A DNA stretch of 64,000 bases, from assembly GCA_949358305.1 (NCBI GenBank), contig OX442319.1:3472001-3536000 (forward strand), in the 5' to 3' direction. How positions within the stretch are numbered: the stretch's first letter is position 1; every line of letters starts with the position of its first letter. Below are positions 45,685-57,109 of the stretch, in pieces. The DNA comes from Strigamia acuminata (taxonomy: Eukaryota > Arthropoda > Chilopoda > Geophilomorpha > Linotaeniidae). Below the pieces are notes generated by a model. It did not search any database and was not told the origin of the DNA. It saw only the letters and a list, made by a program, of their open reading frames with translations. The translations under genes were made by a program, and so were the position numbers.

Positions 45685-46300
45685 TGTGACCGGCTGCCCA
45701 CACAGTCTGTCACTTCACTGCAACACACGGCGCTTCCCAGCTCTCGCGCACCTCGTGTGTTTCTCGTGCGCGACCTGGCGCGGTCCCCTGCACCAGGTGG
45801 AGCTGTTGGTCATTGGCTCCGGCCAATTGGGAACCGGAAGTGGTGGGCCTCGCAATAGCCCGAGTAGTTGATTCTTGACCAGCATGGCGAACGGTCGCTT
45901 TTCGACCTTCTTCGCAATGCTGATTGTAAGAGAGACCCGAAGGACCGACGCAGCAATGCTGTCGCCGGTCGGGACCTGAGCGTCCAACACGCCGTGTTCG
46001 CCGCATGTTCCTAAAGAACGTTGCGGCGACGCGGCTCGAACTGCAATAACCGATCTCGCGTGTCATGGCGATCTACCGATTGCCGTGACACGTGGTCAAT
46101 CAGGAATGGCGGCAAAACCGTTATTACACATGGGAAATACACCTTGAGACACCATATCATACCCCCAGACAACAATAAAGCAATAACCAAAACCTAAACT
46201 TGTGTCTTTCGTGTATTTCGTGGATTTAATCATCGTGTGTGTTGCGTCCAGCGCCTCGTGGTCCTCCCCAGACCACGTGGCGTCCGTCCGAACACTCACA
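45685..46300 (+). repeat. Solo LTR, 616 bp, GTGC target duplication
   Basis: Ends TGTGACCGG and ACTCACA. GTGC lies at 45681-45684 and 46301-46304. AATAAAG near 46172 gives plus orientation. Copy B has the uninterrupted sequence at about 58677-58684, which confirms both boundaries. It splits a MULE remnant. Confidence 0.93.
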
Positions 46301-46427
46301 GTGCCATCAATAAATATGTCGGTCGCACGTGACAGAATGGGCATGAAATCTCCAGATGTGAAGCTATACGTTGAAGCCCCATCGTTTGTTGTCAATGTCG
46401 TCTGATAAAATATTTTCTCTTGTCACA
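46096..46427 (-). pseudogene. MULE transposase N-part cut by the solo LTR
   Basis: The frame from about 46395 down to 46305 reads SFTSGDFMPILSRATDIFID, the block leading into the catalytic Asp, and then runs into the LTR. The remainder continues below 45681. Copy B carries the uninterrupted form. Confidence 0.7.
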
Positions 46428-46521
46428 CGGTGGCGCTGATGTGCGCCCTTAAACTCTCACGTGGACTGTCAATGGAGTTGCCAGTCCATTAGTGTTCGTC
46501 CAAGATACGACCCTCATCCTA

Positions 46522-46650
46522 CACATTCACGAAAATCCGTGAATTAAGGACTTATGCTTTAATAAAATTAATAAAAAAAACAAATATTCTGAAACGAATG
46601 AAATAGCAAAACAATATCAGAAAATCACTGTTTGACTAGTATTTTGACCA
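46522..46650. repeat. Repeat shared with 61314-61440
   Basis: About 125 bp, nearly the same in both places, starting ACATTCACGAAAATCCGTGA and ending near CACTGTTTGA. Direct orientation. Confidence 0.85.
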
Positions 46651-46746
46651 GTAAGATAACTGTAATGAAATATTGAAACTTTTATTTGATATCGCAAAAT
46701 TGGAAGATTATTGCTACTCAAATGTTAATACTCAAAATTATTTAAA

Positions 46747-46885
46747 TCGCCAATTTGGGAGCTATAGGCCATTTGGTCCTAATTTAATCATTTGGGAAAT
46801 CGCCAAACTGACCAGCGCCAATCGGGCGATCGCCAATTTAGCCCATCGCCAATCTGCATTCGTCAATTTCGACGTCGCCAATTAG
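46747..46885. repeat. Degenerate TCGCCAAT direct repeats
   Basis: TCGCCAAT or GCGCCAAT recurs six to seven times at intervals of about 14-30 bp, with unrelated DNA between. It is not a perfect tandem array. Confidence 0.6.
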
Positions 46886-47492
46886 GTTCTGGTCCATGAT
46901 GTGTAAAAACCTCCCTTTATTATTATTTATTGATCCGAATTTGTCTAAATACTTTGTTATTGCCCCGTCCGTAAACTGAAGCGTTACTACGCACTAGTTT
47001 CTATGGCAACCGCTGTTATCTTTGTTTGTTTGAATTTTGATGCTCATGCCCGAACTTCTTCATCACGCTCGATTTATTGCATTTTTATTACGTTTCAAAG
47101 GTTCCAAAGTGTCTAAACACCATCACAGTGGAAGCAGACGATAGTAAGGGCAGAGGGGAATAGATAAATCAACTTGTTTGGATTTTATTTGATTATTTAC
47201 CCCTGTTTATAGAGTTCGGCGCAATCGTGCATCTAACGTTAGGCCTAACTCGGCGAATTGAATTGGAACCAGCACGGAAATAATCGGTTTATGATGCGAA
47301 TGGCAATTGGAGGTGGCGTTATTGCTGTTCACAGTACACATACAGATATTATTTGCAAATCGTCCGATTTAGTTAAATGTATTAATACTTAATTGTTTTT
47401 ACTATTTTTTAATTTCAGAATAAGTTTATTTCGGTGTCTTTAGCATATGGAGAGCTTCGAATTTCTTACTCTACTGAAGTAAAGAAAAGAAA

Positions 47493-47846
47493 ATGAATAG
47501 GAAACGTGAGGATTACTGTTGCAATCTGTGGGACTATTTCTGTACATACATTAGCCAATTGCAACAGCACATGCTTAAACACACTGGTGAAAAGCCTCAC
47601 AAATGTCGAAAATGTTCACTTTCCTTTCGGCTGAAAGGAAACTTGACTGCTCACATGCGAATTCACTCAGGAGAAAAACCATTCAAGTGCCATTTGTGTG
47701 AATATTCTTGCAATCAAAATGGGAACTTAAAAGTTCATCTATTAACCCATCACTTAGGAGAAAAAACATTCAAGTGTCATTTGTGTGCTTATTCGTCAAA
47801 TCGAAATGATAATTTGAAAACTCATTTCAGTAAGCACAGAAATTAA
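47493..47846 (+). CDS. Small C2H2 zinc-finger protein (117 aa)
   Basis: Three complete C2H2 fingers: HKCRKCSLSFRLKGNLTAHM ending RIH, FKCHLCEYSCNQNGNLKVHL, and FKCHLCAYSSNRNDNLKTHF. They are joined by standard linkers (HSGEKPFK, HLGEKTFK). A first finger (CCNLWDYFCTY...HMLKH) has Trp where the second Cys should be. There is no other domain. Likely a nucleic-acid-binding protein. A TTTCAG acceptor at 47413-47418 suggests that the 5' leader is spliced. Start: first ATG in the frame. It may be one exon of a longer gene, but the stop follows the last finger directly, as in short fingers-only proteins. Confidence 0.8.
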   Translation: MNRKREDYCCNLWDYFCTYISQLQQHMLKHTGEKPHKCRKCSLSFRLKGNLTAHMRIHSGEKPFKCHLCEYSCNQNGNLKVHLLTHHLGEKTFKCHLCAYSSNRNDNLKTHFSKHRN

Positions 47847-48341
47847 AGATTTCGTATCGTTTTAAATTGAAGACGATTGATTTCTGCTTTTATTCGGACA
47901 ATTCAATTTTTACTCTTTTGAAAATAGCATTATCTGCTTGAAAAATATAGACAAAGTAAATCTGTAGATTTGTATATTTTTCTGGCTAGAATTCCAATTT
48001 TTGAAACTCAAACAAAACATGCATTGTATGAGAAATGTTAAAATCATCTCTCTGCCGTTTTTAAATTGCTTTTTGCCATTTTTTAATGACATGCTGCCAT
48101 ATTTAATTATTTTCAATTAGAGTTTACCATTTTTTTTCTTTTTCAATTAGATTTTGACATTTTTCTTCATTTTCAATTAGATTTTGTTGTTTTTATTCAT
48201 TTTCAATTAAAGTTTCTTTGATTTTGTTGTTTCTATTGATGTTATAATTACATTTATATTTATCTCAACAACCTAAGAATGAATTTCACAAATAACATAA
48301 AAATCAATGTAAATACCAATGTATTTAAGTAAAATAAATTT
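47847..48341. other. AT-rich non-coding stretch
   Basis: Contains four diverged copies of CATTTTCAATTAGATTTTG-like sequence (48105-48220). No gene. Confidence 0.4.
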
Positions 48342-49649
48342 TTAAAAATTTGAGTAATCAGCCATGACCACACTTCTCTCATCCCGCAATTTAGATCTAA
48401 CCAGACTTCTTTTCTTGGAAGCAGCAACATTCCCCATATGTCTTTCAAATTTGCTCGTTTTCAATGTCGCATCTCCATCAATCTCTAATGGAGCACCCAA
48501 CTCAAACACATCGCGAAGCAAATCATTCTCAGCCAGATGTAAATTCATCCCCGATCCCAAAACACTGCAAAAAGCGTCGTATTGACGTCTACGACACCAA
48601 CTGTCAATCCTTAAAACTTCCTGCCCAAAACGAACTTGAATACACGGCGCTTCATTTTTCTCAACACTACGCAAAACATCTCTAAAACTACATCGTTACT
48701 CTTTCCTTTCCTTCTTAGCCCGATATTTACGACTATCAGTGGCAAGTTCTTTCAGTTTCGAACACAGATCGTCTTCCGTATCTCTTCCCACGAAATTCCC
48801 ATCGTCTTCTCGCGCTATTTCACACACCAACGCAATAGTTTCGCCAGCAAATATACGAAGTTCAACGTCGGAGCTTTCCAGCAATTCGCTCAAACGCTTC
48901 ACATGCAGATCAGCCATCGAAGACACTTCGTCGATACGAACGACCGTCAATAAGAGACTCCACGCAACTAAACACGACGAATGTAGCGATGTTTCTTCCA
49001 GTGTGTGACTAGGAACACTCCCGTCGTCTTTCAAACGTGAAACACCGAAGATTGCTTCAAAATTTGACATCAAAGAACGGATTGTGCCGTGTTCCATCTC
49101 TCCCACCATAAATGCTAATAAAGCCAAGGCAGTGGCGCACTTACAACGGGTTTTGACCGCCATTGATTCATCGTTAAGTATTGTTGTCAACACGGGACTT
49201 AACTCGGCAAACAACGACTCGCTACTACTTCCGGGACCGAGTTGAATGCAACTTAATACGGCTAAAATGGCCGCGGTCGACTGTTCTTCAACCTTGCCAC
49301 GTTTCAAGCTTGATTTGATGCATTCGGTTATCGTTTCGCGGGTTTGATAAATCACATCGGGAAGAATAGCTTGTTAACGGATCGGATCGGTGCGGATCCA
49401 CGGGTAATCCGCATCCGATCCGAATCTCGCGGATTGCCGAAAAAGCAATCCGATCCGATCCGTGCGGATGAACCGCACAATCCGGATCGATCTTCGTCCA
49501 ATCCGATCCGATCCGCGGATACGTCGGATCGATTTGCGGATTTAATTCTTTTTTTGCTTGTTTTTTTCCAGACTTTAATTCAATTTAGATTTACCAAATT
49601 TGTCCCAAATTCAATAGTTTTGAATTCGGGGCAAATTTGGTGAAAACGC

Positions 49650-50110
49650 TTTCTTCGTTTTTAATCAAAACGAAGAAAACGTGCGATGTTTTCTTCACGT
49701 ATCATGATTCACGAATAATATTTGTGATACGTGAAGAAAACGTCTCAATTAATTATTTTATCTTTTTTTCCAGATGAAGAAAGCGTGCGACGCCGACGTG
49801 CGATGCGACGTTTGAAACGAATCAAACGATTGTGAATTGCGTGAATCACAATTTGTGATTCACGCAATTTATTACTGTATTTTTTCGATTATTTGATATT
49901 AAATTAATTGATGTATATATTGTATTTATTTCCTATTAAATAAAGCAGTTTGCATTGGATATTTCTACTAATCGTAATCATATTTTTAGTACATTTTATT
50001 ATCAGATACACTTATAGAGCTGACTCTAAAAACTCTAAAAACAGTTTTGATTGTTATTCAGAGTTTCAGACGACCAGAAGTGAATTAGTAATTCACTTCT
50101 GGTCGTCTGA
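49650..50110. repeat. Four hairpin palindromes ahead of the hAT transposase
   Basis: Inverted pairs at about 49650-49679, 49688-49741 (17-bp arms), 49835-49869 (17-bp arms, 1-base loop) and 50067-50110 (21-bp arms, 2-base loop). Their sequences differ from one another. They lie between the left subterminal repeats and the ATG. Confidence 0.85.
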
Positions 50111-50379
50111 ATTACATATTACTTTCCAATACAAAAACCTCATTGCGCATATCGAAAACATTTTAATATTTGCATCTGAATTGCGAATATTTCAGATCAC
50201 CGATCGTAAACGTAAATCATACATACGTAATTGTTATGCTATGACACGTGACGCTCACGTTGGTTTGACGTTAATTGCCAATTGTTCTGTGTATATAAAC
50301 CGCTCAATCTCTAGTAAACTGGCATATCATTCCGTCCTTAGTCTTTCGATCGACCTTCCTTTCCGAATCCGGTTCACTA

Positions 50380-52455
50380 ATGGCTTCGAATTCTAACCAG
50401 AGTAGCTTTCGTGACGAATCTGTATCTGACGATAACGATACCGAAGACCGCGAAGAGAATGGGCATGTTGAATCCGAACACGAAACTACTGTTACTTCTG
50501 AAGAAATTAGAGGACGTACTAGTGTAGTCTGGGAACATTTCACCGAAACCGTTCAGAAGAAAAAAGGAGTCGAGATTCCAAAGATGAAATGTAAATATTG
50601 CATTTCAACGTATTCTTACACCGAAAAAGGTAGGAGTAGTACGGGTAATATGCTCAATCATTTGAGGAAGTCCCACCCACTGAAACTGCCGCTCGAACTC
50701 CGTCTACCGATCCTCCCGCAATCTCCATCTCAACCGTTGTTGACGAACTACATCAAACCCAAACCAGCGTTTTCACAACAACTTTTCGCCAAAGTTTTAT
50801 TAAAGTGGGTTGTAGCTACTGACCAGGCTCACCGAATTGTTGACGATCCTGTGACCAAAGAGCTGTTCCGTGTAACTAATAGCGAAGCAAAATTGCTAAA
50901 TCGACAAGCCATACAAAAAAGTTTGATTCGTACATTTACGGAAAAGAAAATTCGTGTTAAGGCTTTGTTAGACAAGGCGCCGGGTCGTGTGGCGTTCACA
51001 CACGATGGTTGGACATCTCCTAATGGACTCGCAATTCTTGGAATAACGTGCCATTGGATTTCCGATTGGACACATTGCGAGATTTTGTTAGATTTTGTGC
51101 CTCTTAAAGGCAAGCACACCGGATCGAACATTGCGGACGCGTTTGTACAGTCGTTAGAGTATTTTGACTTGGAAAATAAGCTTGTTGCCATAACAACCGA
51201 TAACGCGTCTGATAATGGCACATTTTTTAAAGAACTCATGAAGCGGTACGAGATTGTTAACAATACGGCAATACAAATTACAGAGAGTAATCGGGTGCGG
51301 TGTTTTGCGCATGTCATGAATCTTGCGGTGCAAGAATTGTTGAGTAGTTTAACGATTGAAAGACCAACTTTAGATCACGAAGACGACAGCGATGGAGAAG
51401 AAGAATGTTCGCAAGACGAAACCGATCACGACGACGACGACGAGACTAGTCGACGCGAACCCAAGTACGGGCCGATCATCACCAAACTGCGCCGATTAGT
51501 TGCGCATATACGTCGATCCCCGCAGAAGTTGGAAAAACTGTCTGATGCCTGCAAATATTGTGAGATCAAAGTATTGGTTCCAATCATTGATGTCAAAACC
51601 AGATGGAATTCGACATACGACATGATGGAACGTGCCGTCGTTTTAAAAAACGCGTTGATGATTATTGTTGCGACAGATACGGATTTACGAGATCTATTGA
51701 TTACGGACGACGAATGGGCTGCAATCGAATCAGTTATGGGAATTTTGGAGAAATTTGAACAAGCTACAAAAGTTGTAAGTATGTCCAAAAATTCAACGGG
51801 TGCGTCCATAATACCAGTACAGAACTGGCTAATCTGTGGCCTTAAGAGCTATTCGAAATCATCTTCGCACATTCTTGCGACAGCCGCAAAAACAGCCTTG
51901 GCCAAGCTGGAACATTACAAAGTTTTTACATCTAATTCTGTCCTCAGCATTTGTGCTCTGTTAAATCCAACTTTGAAATTGGATTATTTTCGAGAAAACA
52001 GTGAATACACAAAGACCGACGTTGCTGAACTTAAAGAAAAATTCATTTCACTTTTCGAGAATAACTACAAACAAACAAACGTTACTGTTACTGATATTAT
52101 TCCTGGCGATGACCAAGCTGCCACTTCGACTTGTTTTGACGACATTTTCGGCCATTCCAATAAGCGACGTAAAACGAAGGACTCCGAGATTACTAGATAT
52201 TTTCGAGAAAAACGAGCTGAAAATTCAACCTCAACACCATTGGATATTTTGTCGTGGTGGAAGGTAAATGAAAGTAGATTTCCTTGCCTTTCCAAAATGG
52301 CTATTGATTATTTATGCATCCCCGGGACTTCTGTCCCAATTGAAAGAATTTTTTCGGGCGGTGTCGACCTTCTAACTCCCAACAGAAGAAGACTGTCTGA
52401 AGACTGTATTGTGGCATCCATGTGTTTAAAATCTTGGTATGCCAACGCCATCTAA
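50380..52455 (+). CDS. hAT transposase (691 aa), BED finger and dimerisation domain
   Basis: Residues about 46-92 form a BED-type zinc finger (KCKYC ... NHLRKSH). The RNase-H-like catalytic region has Asp in FTHDGWTSPNGLAILG and Asp in ITTDNASDNG, then the conserved TRWNSTYDMMERA. The C-terminal hAT dimerisation block reads ILSWWKVNESRFPCLSKMAI and continues with VPIERIFSGG. An acidic insert lies at about 325-360. Length and order fit active Ac-family enzymes. ATG start at 50380; a TATATAAA box lies near 50290. No stop or frameshift, so the element may be autonomous. Confidence 0.92.
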   Translation: MASNSNQSSFRDESVSDDNDTEDREENGHVESEHETTVTSEEIRGRTSVVWEHFTETVQKKKGVEIPKMKCKYCISTYSYTEKGRSSTGNMLNHLRKSHPLKLPLELRLPILPQSPSQPLLTNYIKPKPAFSQQLFAKVLLKWVVATDQAHRIVDDPVTKELFRVTNSEAKLLNRQAIQKSLIRTFTEKKIRVKALLDKAPGRVAFTHDGWTSPNGLAILGITCHWISDWTHCEILLDFVPLKGKHTGSNIADAFVQSLEYFDLENKLVAITTDNASDNGTFFKELMKRYEIVNNTAIQITESNRVRCFAHVMNLAVQELLSSLTIERPTLDHEDDSDGEEECSQDETDHDDDDETSRREPKYGPIITKLRRLVAHIRRSPQKLEKLSDACKYCEIKVLVPIIDVKTRWNSTYDMMERAVVLKNALMIIVATDTDLRDLLITDDEWAAIESVMGILEKFEQATKVVSMSKNSTGASIIPVQNWLICGLKSYSKSSSHILATAAKTALAKLEHYKVFTSNSVLSICALLNPTLKLDYFRENSEYTKTDVAELKEKFISLFENNYKQTNVTVTDIIPGDDQAATSTCFDDIFGHSNKRRKTKDSEITRYFREKRAENSTSTPLDILSWWKVNESRFPCLSKMAIDYLCIPGTSVPIERIFSGGVDLLTPNRRRLSEDCIVASMCLKSWYANAI

Positions 52456-53096
52456 TCTGATCGCATTATAATTTTAATTTAAAATAAAAAATTACATTTG
52501 CAAAAAAAATAAAAATACAATTAAAACTTATACGATTTAAAACAATAAACAACAATATAATTTTATAACAGCATTAGGAATCCTAAATTCCTAATACTGT
52601 TATAATTATTGTTATAAAAAAAAGATTCTTGATCTTGTCCCACGTGCGGATAGCTCGGATCAATCCGCGGATAAGCGGATTCTCATCCGCGGATTGACCG
52701 TGCGGATGAACCCGCCGAACCGATCCGCAAAAAAATGGCGGCCGGATAGTTCGATACGATCCGCATCCGATCCGATCCGATCCGATCCGCGGATTGGCGG
52801 ATGGGTCGGATCGGATTAACAAGCTTATGAAGAAATGTGCGAGCTAAGATTTTCTGCATGGATTCTAAACACGTCACGACAGTTTGTCTTCCTTTCAAGT
52901 GCTTTTGAGTAGCGCCTTCAATTGCATCTTTTAATTTGTCGACTATTTGCTCCGAATTTTCGATTTCCGATGGGTCTGCAACGAATCCATTGTCCAAGCT
53001 GCGAATATCGGACACCGAGTCAGATTTCTCGTCACCGTCGTTTGTTTCGCTACGTTTTGGACCGCTATTTTTGGAATTTCTACGTCCTTTCGGCAT

Positions 53097-54144
53097 TTTG
53101 TGTAATTTGCTAGAGTTAACGTAATTAGCAGATATTGCAGATCTCAGTATCGCACGTGTTTTCACAGTCGATCGTAGATGTTATATGTTCAATCTCCCTC
53201 TTTGAGTTGTTTATATACGTATTTCTTTGTTTACGATTACGATCTCGCTACGTTCACTTCCGATTAAGCTTCTTACTGGATGTTAATCAAACGTGAAGGG
53301 AAGTAAAGGAATGCAAGTGGGTGGTTTTCCGTTTCTCTACATTGGGCGAAAAATCAAAATGCCTCCTTTCTTACTCTTAGATTTCACACGATTTTTATTG
53401 ATTTTTCAGTCTATACACAATTCCACATGATTTTTACAGTTTTGGGACAGAAAATGCAAAAATTGTTTTAACTTATACGTGAAAACCTCTCATCTAAACA
53501 TATTTTGAATGTTATTTTATTAAATAAATGATGTTTTATAACTAGCTTTGATAGTTGTAAAGTAAAAACTCCCCCTTGATGCTTCACTGCGACGAAACGT
53601 GGCACTCGGATGAGAACAAACCAAAAAAGAAAACCAACTGACCAATACTGACGTCATATTGGGGAATGAATACCGAGCAAATACTCGAATATAAATATAA
53701 ATATATAAATAAATATATAATAAAATATAAATATAAAAGGTTTTATTAATTCGAATTTTCGCGTCAGTCTTTGAACGCTTCGGATTGGTTGAGAAATTTT
53801 CCATAGAGGAATGGTACTACAGCTATCTAATTTTTAAAAGGATTCTTTCTATCATGAGTAATAAAGCCGTCTTTCTTGTTTGTGGACCCCGTAGTATGTT
53901 TTTTCGTTTCCGTCTTTGAGGTTGTTCACTCGCGGTTTTCTCACGAGCAATTGGATTCGAATTTTGTTTGTCCTATCGTCGAGAATGTTGTTCCTTCCGT
54001 CAGTTGACACGCGTTCTTCAATGCCTTCGTTTTCTAGTTTATCGTCGCCATTGGGTATTTATTCAAAGTAATTTATTCAAATTTCTTTAATTTCAAGCTT
54101 TTCGCATTGGTAGGTGTTCAATTAAGGAGTTGTATGGGCACAAT
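53097..54144. other. 5' flank of IFRD and AT-rich DNA
   Basis: A TA-rich microsatellite (AAATATAAATATA type) is at 53688-53740. No gene recognised. Confidence 0.4.
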
Positions 54145-56288
54145 TTAATTTTTGTCTTTGTTCAATTTACCGGGCCGTTTTCGCCGCCATTGTGAAATTT
54201 CTAGTCGGCCGCGTGGACGTAATTTGATTCGTACGAAGATATTTGATTCGTTTCATTGAAGATTTTTAGGAAGATATTTTATTTTGTGAAATGGGGGCAG
54301 GAAATCCAACTCTCTACCTCCTCGTGGTTGCTCCTGGGCCACTGGTCAGTTATTCCAGTGGTGCTGAATGAGAGCTCTGGTCTAGTGTTTTGAATTTGAA
54401 TTTTATTCTTTGGTATTGTTAGCCTGCATTCCATTTTATGGGTGTAGCGTTTACCAAATCTATGATATTGATGTTGTAAGACTATTCCATTCTATGAATG
54501 CAGCATGAAGCAAATTTCACATGGTCAGTGGTGCAAAAATGAGATCTTTTGAATTTGAAGTAAATTTGAATTTATTTTGAATTTTCTCACTTTTCATAAC
54601 ACTATTTGGATATTGTAAGACTGCATTTACCAAATATATTTAAGACTTTTTAGCCATGCATTGTATTTCTTGTTCAGTTACCGCAATTCCCTTTAGCATC
54701 TCGGCTTCGTTTTCTTCAATTGTTTGTAACTCCTCCTCCATATTTTTTAGCTCTGTGAGTGCAATTGCAGCTTGCAGCAATTGTGACACGTGTATACGCC
54801 AAATTCATTTGACTATGGTGTGAGCAGCCTTTGTCTGTGCTTATAACCGTAAAAATTTATTTTCACCATGTTGTAGCAGTATTTGAGTATTTGACATCAT
54901 GGGCCAAGCTGTAATTGGACAAATTATGGCCACTTAGATGTTGGGCAAGTTTTCTTCAAAAGTGTGCATCATCTTTAAAAAAATGACGTTTTTCTAAAAA
55001 AAAATTTTTCGTTTTATAATGGCTAAGTGCATTATACCAGCACTTGATGTTCAATTGATAGTGTTGTCTGATGTGTTTTGTGCGCTTAATTTTAATGGAC
55101 AGCTGGACCTGAATAAGGTGTCTGATCCTTTCTCTGTGATCAAAGAAAAAACCTCTGACCACCTGGATCAGGCAATTATGGTCAGAGGGCTGGAAAAAAT
55201 AAATTAAAGAAAAATATAAATTAAAGATGAGAACAAAAGTAAAGAAATGCAGTCCAAAATTTGAGCTAGGAACATTTCCCAAGTATTGTTTCTCTTCCAT
55301 GGGGGGTGTTGTTTCACGTTCGCTTAAATGTTAGTCTTTCAACCAACTGCAGTCCAGTGTTTTCATATCATCTTTTGGGTAACCTATGCTGTAGAAGTAT
55401 TCCCTCCACTCATTTAGTCCATCAGCTAGTGGTATGGCTATGGCTACTATTTGCCATCTTGATTTCATCTAAACCTTCGCAGTAAATGCCTTTTTAAACA
55501 TTAAAATGTTGGGAGCAAAGTTCAGTGAATTACTTTCCTGACACCATCGGTCGTTTGATAGCCATTTACTGTTAGTTCGTACTCTGTGTAACCAATCGTT
55601 ACATCTTCCATCATTGAAGCAGCTGTCAAGCTCATTGAGTGTGAGAACGAGAAAAAAAATTAGACTTTTTAAATTGTGGACAAGAGTTGTTTGTCCCCCC
55701 CCCCCCACCCAATTTCAGTCCCTCAATAGCGATAAAAACTAAACTTTTAAGTGAAAGCTAGAGTTATTCATGTATCTGCCAAACCTAAAAGGTTGACAGT
55801 AACCGCTGAAGATGACCAGTAATGATCGAAAGACCTTTTGAATACTACACACTACTTCTGGTGTAAGTGTCATTAAACTATCAAACACAATTTGAATGTT
55901 AGTTTTACAACAAAAGTCACCCATGATAAAACATAATATAGATAAAGCTAACCTGTATTCTAAATGAGTAAAATCAAGAAAATAATAATAATAAATTAGA
56001 ACCTTACAGTATCAAAGCTGGCTTATCCAGTTCAAACAATTTTAGATATTTAAAAAATGAACAAAACAAAATCAGTTTCAAATACTTAGTCAAGACAGAC
56101 TAATATCCAAATTGAACCTTTCAACGCACTTCACAACTTCAGCATAAGTTGCCGGTCCAATATTGTCACATAGATTTATGCACAACTACCTCAATAAAGC
56201 ACAACACTCAGTTTTAAACACCACACAATTCGATGATCACACAGTTAGAAACACAACACTGATTAAGAGCGTGATTGTTTTAATGATT

Positions 56289-56830
56289 TCATATTGCTCT
56301 ACTGTATCTCGGCTGAAAGTCATCTACCCACGTTTTGACTACTTGTAGATAGTCGTGTGATTGTTCAGTCTGAGGGATATTCAGGGCTTGCTCTTGTAGC
56401 CAAAGGAAAACATTGTCGATTTTGGCCGGAGGAGCTAACGGCAAAGCAGCTGCTCTCCGAACCCACCAGCGGACTGAGCTGCAATCTTTATATTCGGCGG
56501 CAAAGGCAAGCACGGTCTTGGACTTTTCGCCAATTACACTGCGAAAAATGAAACAGACATCCAATTTCGTTAGCATTTTGAAATTCTATGTTTGATGGCT
56601 CTGATGGTAGCAGATTCATAGTCAATTTGCAATTCTCAAGGGTCCAAGTGGAGTCCGCACCTTTTGCAAGCATCTTTCACTCATTAAAAAAACCTCTTAC
56701 CATATGTTGCACCAGATTTCTTTGGCAACAATTCATAAACAGACGGAAACATCTTACCCAGATATGCTGCATGCATTGTGTATAACTGACAGAAAAGTAG
56801 TGGCACAATTTTAAATGTCCCGTTCATCAA
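56289..56830 (-). pseudogene. MULE transposase remnant, catalytic block to C-terminus
   Basis: From about 56822 downwards: a GTFKIVPLLFCQLYTMHAA block with Asn in place of the catalytic Asp, then GCLFHFSQCNWRKVQD (the conserved HFSQ..WRKVQ motif), then AAALPLAPPAKIDNVFLWL (the MULE C-terminal block). Stops and frame changes separate these. Non-functional. Confidence 0.8.
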
Positions 56831-57109
56831 ATTCGGTTTGCAGTACACAGTTTGTGTCCTACGGACTCTGTCTGTGCCCGACAGTAAGCTTTGCCAGGAA
56901 CGTTCTAGTAAGGAGCTGTACCGCTGTGATAAAGGCTCCAGGTCGTAAGGAGTCTGGTCACCGAAGTCACCAGTTCTCGTGTCTGTCTCCTTTTCTCTTT
57001 TCTCGTTCTTAGGAAAGTCTGGTGGGCCTGGGATTTTGCCTCACGGTTTATTTTTCGCCCACTTTGTGCTGCCTGTTTTATTTTTATCAGTGGGCCGGAC
57101 ATAACCATT

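Larger units (their letters stand above)
41270..46427 (-). repeat. Duplicated segment, copy A (MULE and LINE remnants)
   Basis: Matches 54145-58797 in direct orientation over about 4.6 kb, with scattered small differences. Recognisable minus-strand pieces are MULE transposase (43559-43832 and 46096-46395), an R2-like LINE C-terminus (about 44130-44340), and a 50-codon coiled coil (about 41754-41903). Copy A additionally holds a pogo-type MITE, a hAT-type element and a solo LTR that copy B lacks. Confidence 0.85.
49367..52828 (+). mobile_element. Full-length hAT (Ac-like) transposon
   Basis: Ends TAGCTTGTTAA at the left and the complement of TAAGCTTGTTAA at the right. The host 8-mer is GGAAGAAA in the reconstructed empty site; both present copies differ from it by one base at the transposon side (49360-49367 and 52828-52835), so GAAGAA is the certain core. 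The subterminal regions (49375-49540, 52640-52815) are packed with GGATCCGATCC-type motifs in both orientations. The single gene inside is open throughout. Inserted in the IFRD coding sequence, opposite strand. Confidence 0.88.
48342..53096 (-). pseudogene. Ifrd1: IFRD (Tis7) copy, intronless, broken by a hAT transposon and a stop
   Basis: The coding sequence starts at the ATG at 53096 (MPKGRRNSKN) and ends at 48342. It shows the IFRD N-terminal region (SIQLGP-type block as CIQLGPG), the helical repeats, and the IFRD_C block DVFELGAP with ATLKTSKFERH and a basic tail. At the site of LARTFL an element of about 3.46 kb is inserted; removing it and one target copy leaves the frame intact (ARTFLPDVIYQT). 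Further on, TAA at 48698-48696 stands where relatives have Gln. No introns are seen, although animal ifrd genes normally have several, so a retrocopy is likely; no poly-A tail was found. IFRD proteins are transcriptional co-regulators. Confidence 0.85.

Noticed and set aside
48696-48698. A 12-nt intron removing the TAA in the IFRD copy
   Set aside because: Far below any plausible intron size, and the frame continues in phase after the stop, which fits a point change.
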